Of a stretch of DNA of 7,784 bases, positions 6,160-7,784 are shown one piece after another (the stretch's first letter is position 1; every line of letters begins with the position of its first letter). The position numbers and the translations under genes are program-made. Source of the DNA: Pseudomonadales bacterium (lineage in GTDB: Bacteria; Pseudomonadota; Gammaproteobacteria; Pseudomonadales; Pseudohongiellaceae); NCBI GenBank assembly GCA_022360535.1, contig JAKSCP010000465.1, positions 1 to 7,784 of the forward strand, in the 5' to 3' direction. The notes below the pieces were generated by a model that saw only the letters and a list, made by a program, of their open reading frames with translations, was not told the origin of the DNA and did no database searches.

Positions 6160-6576
6160 ATGGCCCAGATTGATCCGCAGGCGAAATTTCTGGGTGAATG
6201 GGAGCTAATCCCCGAGCTCTGCATTTATCAGGCGGGTGACCCGCCCATCTCCGGTCGTTATCTAATTCGGTCAGATTCTAATCGGGTGCATATCAGTGTT
6301 TGGTGGACCGACCAGGCAAATGAGTCGCACGAAATTGGTTTTAGCGGTGTTTTGGATGGTCAACGGCATGCTTACGAAGCACCGGGAGTGAGCCACGTGA
6401 TGTACGAACAATTGGATTCACTACATTTCGATAGCACCGCCTACGATGGCGATGAGGTCGTGCTTTACGCCAAGCGAGTTGCGTCTGAAGCGGGTGATTT
6501 GTTGGCGGTCACCCAGACCCAGCAATCAGAGCAAGGTCAGGCCACAAACTTTCAGGTTTATCGGCGTAAAGATTAG
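6160..6576 (+). CDS. Small conserved-looking protein of unknown function
   Basis: I do not recognise this 138-residue protein. It has no signal peptide or membrane helix, so it is probably cytoplasmic. Alternating hydrophobic and polar residues suggest a mainly beta structure: GRYLIRS (32-38), RVHISVWWTD (42-51), HEIGFSGVLDG (58-68) and EVVLYAKRVA (99-108). The opening KFLGEWELIPELCIYQAGDPP (9-29) has the G-x-W feel of lipocalin-like small beta-barrels, but that is only an impression. ATG 6160 is the first possible start, because a TGA lies in frame just upstream at 6154-6156. No Shine-Dalgarno is seen. The 10-base gap after the symporter stop suggests one mRNA and translational reinitiation. 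A role linked to the symporter or its substrate is inferred from position alone. Composition and length look like a real gene rather than a chance frame. Confidence 0.8.
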   Translation: MAQIDPQAKFLGEWELIPELCIYQAGDPPISGRYLIRSDSNRVHISVWWTDQANESHEIGFSGVLDGQRHAYEAPGVSHVMYEQLDSLHFDSTAYDGDEVVLYAKRVASEAGDLLAVTQTQQSEQGQATNFQVYRRKD

Positions 6577-6610
6577 TTCGTTGCCAGGCAACTAATACAG
6601 CTAACTGATT

Positions 6611-7456
6611 TTAGTTGTCTTGATCTTCGCTGCTAATAATACTTATGGCAGCACTCTGACCCTGACCCGATTGAGCATTGGAAGTGCCTATACCACTGAA
6701 TATCACGCTGGGACTAGCGGCACTACCACTCAGTGTGATGGCCTGAGTTTGGAATACGCCATTCTGTTGTTGCTCTTCCCGAAATTCATCGTAAACCGCC
6801 AACTCTTCATCACTAAGCAGAAAGCTGAGCGCATCTCGCTGAGCATCCGGGCTGTTCATGGTGAATAGCTGTTCTCTAAAGCGTTCGACAGCATCCGGGT
6901 TGTTGCTGATCTCTTCGATTACTTGCATGCGGCGCTGATTTTGCTCTTCCATAATGTTGCCCAGGCCGTCGATAAGCACTTCCATGCGTGATTCATCTAC
7001 ATCCAATTTTTGCAAAAAGCCGCCGTAGGTAGCTTGTAGCGACATGAGCTGCCCCAGCTCCAGAGGGCCAAGATCGTTAAGTTGTTTGATGAGTTCGGTT
7101 CGAGAAAGAAGCTGCTGGGGACTTTGTTGCAACTCCATTATGACGCGTTCACGAATTTGTTGTTCCAATAAGACGATTTCGGGATCAATCTGCTCCTGTG
7201 CTGTGGCCAGTTCAGACTGCAAAGAGTTGATTTGATTGCGGCTGCTTGAGAGTTCGCGGCGCAGCTCATTTAGCTGCGTTTCATAATCCACCTGCGAGCT
7301 GCCCTGGTTTTCCAGTTCAGCCTGCAAGTCAGAGACATAGCGCTCCAGAGTGGCCAGTTGCTCACGTTGGTTCGCCGCGCCGAACCACTGGGAGAAAGCG
7401 AAGGCCGCAAGTCCCAGGACGACAATGCTTGTACCGACGAGTTGGTTCTTTGTCAT
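6611..7456 (-). CDS. Membrane-anchored coiled-coil protein of unknown function
   Basis: I do not recognise a family for this 281-residue protein. A short basic start (MTKNQ) is followed by one hydrophobic segment at about 7-24 (VGTSIVVLGLAAFAFSQW), best read as an uncleaved signal anchor with the rest in the periplasm. Residues about 30-108 form a strong coiled coil, rich in Glu, Gln and Leu heptads. A Leu/Gln-rich helical region (about 109-230) follows, with SPDAQRDALSFLLSDEELAVYDEF (202-225) faintly recalling the LTxxQ-type helices of Spy/CpxP-like chaperones. The last 50 residues are low in charge and rich in Ser, Gly, Ala and Ile, ending in acidic EDQDN. There are no cysteines. ATG 7456 lacks a Shine-Dalgarno and sits where transcription from the promoter at 7463-7490 should begin. 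A structural, scaffold or envelope-stress role is possible but unproven. It converges on the small gene ending at 6576. Confidence 0.82.
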   Translation of the reverse strand: MTKNQLVGTSIVVLGLAAFAFSQWFGAANQREQLATLERYVSDLQAELENQGSSQVDYETQLNELRRELSSSRNQINSLQSELATAQEQIDPEIVLLEQQIRERVIMELQQSPQQLLSRTELIKQLNDLGPLELGQLMSLQATYGGFLQKLDVDESRMEVLIDGLGNIMEEQNQRRMQVIEEISNNPDAVERFREQLFTMNSPDAQRDALSFLLSDEELAVYDEFREEQQQNGVFQTQAITLSGSAASPSVIFSGIGTSNAQSGQGQSAAISIISSEDQDN

Positions 7457-7462
7457 GGTCTA

Positions 7463-7490
7463 ATTGTATTGTTTTGAGTGCGGATTGTAA
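7463..7490 (-). promoter_or_regulatory. Sigma70-type promoter for the coiled-coil protein gene
   Basis: On the minus strand, TTACAA (7490-7485) and TACAAT (7468-7463) are separated by 16 bases, each close to the -35 and -10 consensus (TTGACA and TATAAT). The expected start of transcription, about seven bases beyond the -10 box, falls at or next to the A of ATG 7456, which would give a leaderless mRNA. Confidence 0.5.
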
Positions 7491-7544
7491 CAGTCGTCAC
7501 GTTCGATCGGGGTTATCTGTTATCCAGTAATCGTCCAGAACACC

Positions 7545-7784
7545 CTAAAACGAATAAGTGAGAGTTGCACTGAGCCGCAAATCCTCATCAAAGACAACCA
7601 ACGGGGAATCCATGGAAGCGTGGATGCTTATGATTTGACTGTTAATTGCCCAATTGTCATTGAGCGTGAAATCGATTCCGAGAGCAACGAACAGAGACTC
7701 TGCGTCCAGATCACCTTGTAGTGTTGAAGAAAGCACCAAGTCCCCATTGCGCAGACTATTACTGTAGCGCACCAGCCAGCTACC
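7545..7784 (-). CDS. Outer-membrane beta-barrel protein, C-terminal part (5' end outside window)
   Basis: Only the last 79 residues are present. The frame stays open to the window edge (GSWLVRYSNSLRNG) and ends at TAA 7547-7545. Alternating patterns typical of transmembrane beta strands recur: SWLVRYSNSL, GDLVLSSTL, AESLFVALGIDFTL, WAINSQIISIHAS and LRLSATLTYSF. The final LSATLTYSF has a terminal Phe with hydrophobic residues at positions -3, -5, -7 and -9 from the end, the classical signal recognised by the BAM complex. A strand-turn-strand with the turn NDNW supports a barrel. The family (porin, autotransporter or another barrel) cannot be fixed from this piece. A GTG at 7772 is in frame but lies inside a predicted strand, so it is not the true start. 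Confidence 0.72.
   Translation of the reverse strand, partial: GSWLVRYSNSLRNGDLVLSSTLQGDLDAESLFVALGIDFTLNDNWAINSQIISIHASMDSPLVVFDEDLRLSATLTYSF

Noticed and set aside
6580..6592. GTTGCCAGGCAAC dyad between the convergent genes as a terminator.
   Set aside because: The usable stem is only five base pairs with a three-base loop and no T-tract follows on either strand. It may still be a weak pause site.
7512..7524. Short tandem GTTATCT-GTTATC between the two minus-strand genes.
   Set aside because: Two partial copies of a 7-base unit are within chance expectation and match no known site.

Overview
The window looks like ordinary gammaproteobacterial chromosome. The strongest taxonomic clue is an E. 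coli-type ferredoxin/flavodoxin-NADP+ reductase (Fpr) that is nearly collinear with the E. coli enzyme and ends in the same aromatic YW. A MacB-type ABC module, a signal-peptide-bearing amidase and an outer-membrane beta-barrel tail ending in Phe show a Gram-negative envelope. Base composition is moderate and even, with no integrase, transposase, phage, CRISPR, tRNA or rRNA gene. I cannot name a genus from the sequence alone.

Layout. Positions 44-2132 (+) hold a split MacB/LolD-type exporter: an ATPase followed by an overlapping four-helix permease, probably the end of an operon whose adaptor lies upstream of the window. Positions 2133-2316 are a non-coding spacer with nested palindromes, bracketed by a near-perfect copy of the last 26 bases of the permease gene. 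Positions 2317-3975 (+) encode a secreted amidase-signature hydrolase resembling peptide amidases. It converges on fpr (3966-4709, -) with a 10-base overlap. A 192-base divergent spacer with two inverted repeats separates fpr from a glutamate/aspartate-type cation symporter (4902-6149, +). A small orphan protein follows 10 bases downstream (6160-6576, +). The last two genes are on the minus strand: a membrane-anchored coiled-coil protein of unknown function (6611-7456) and the C-terminal end of an outer-membrane beta-barrel protein (7545 to the window edge).

How the genes may work together. The ATPase and permease clearly form one complex. The symporter and the small protein are probably cotranscribed. 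The other neighbours share no obvious pathway. A link between exporter and secreted amidase (for example handling of amidated peptides) is only a positional guess.

I did not find a convincing new multi-gene system. The items most worth a second look are the duplicated permease 3' end around a REP-like palindromic insert, the perfect 11-bp inverted repeat in the fpr/symporter spacer, a promoter that would give a leaderless mRNA for the coiled-coil protein, and the two unrecognised proteins. No gene-free stretch exceeds 300 bases.
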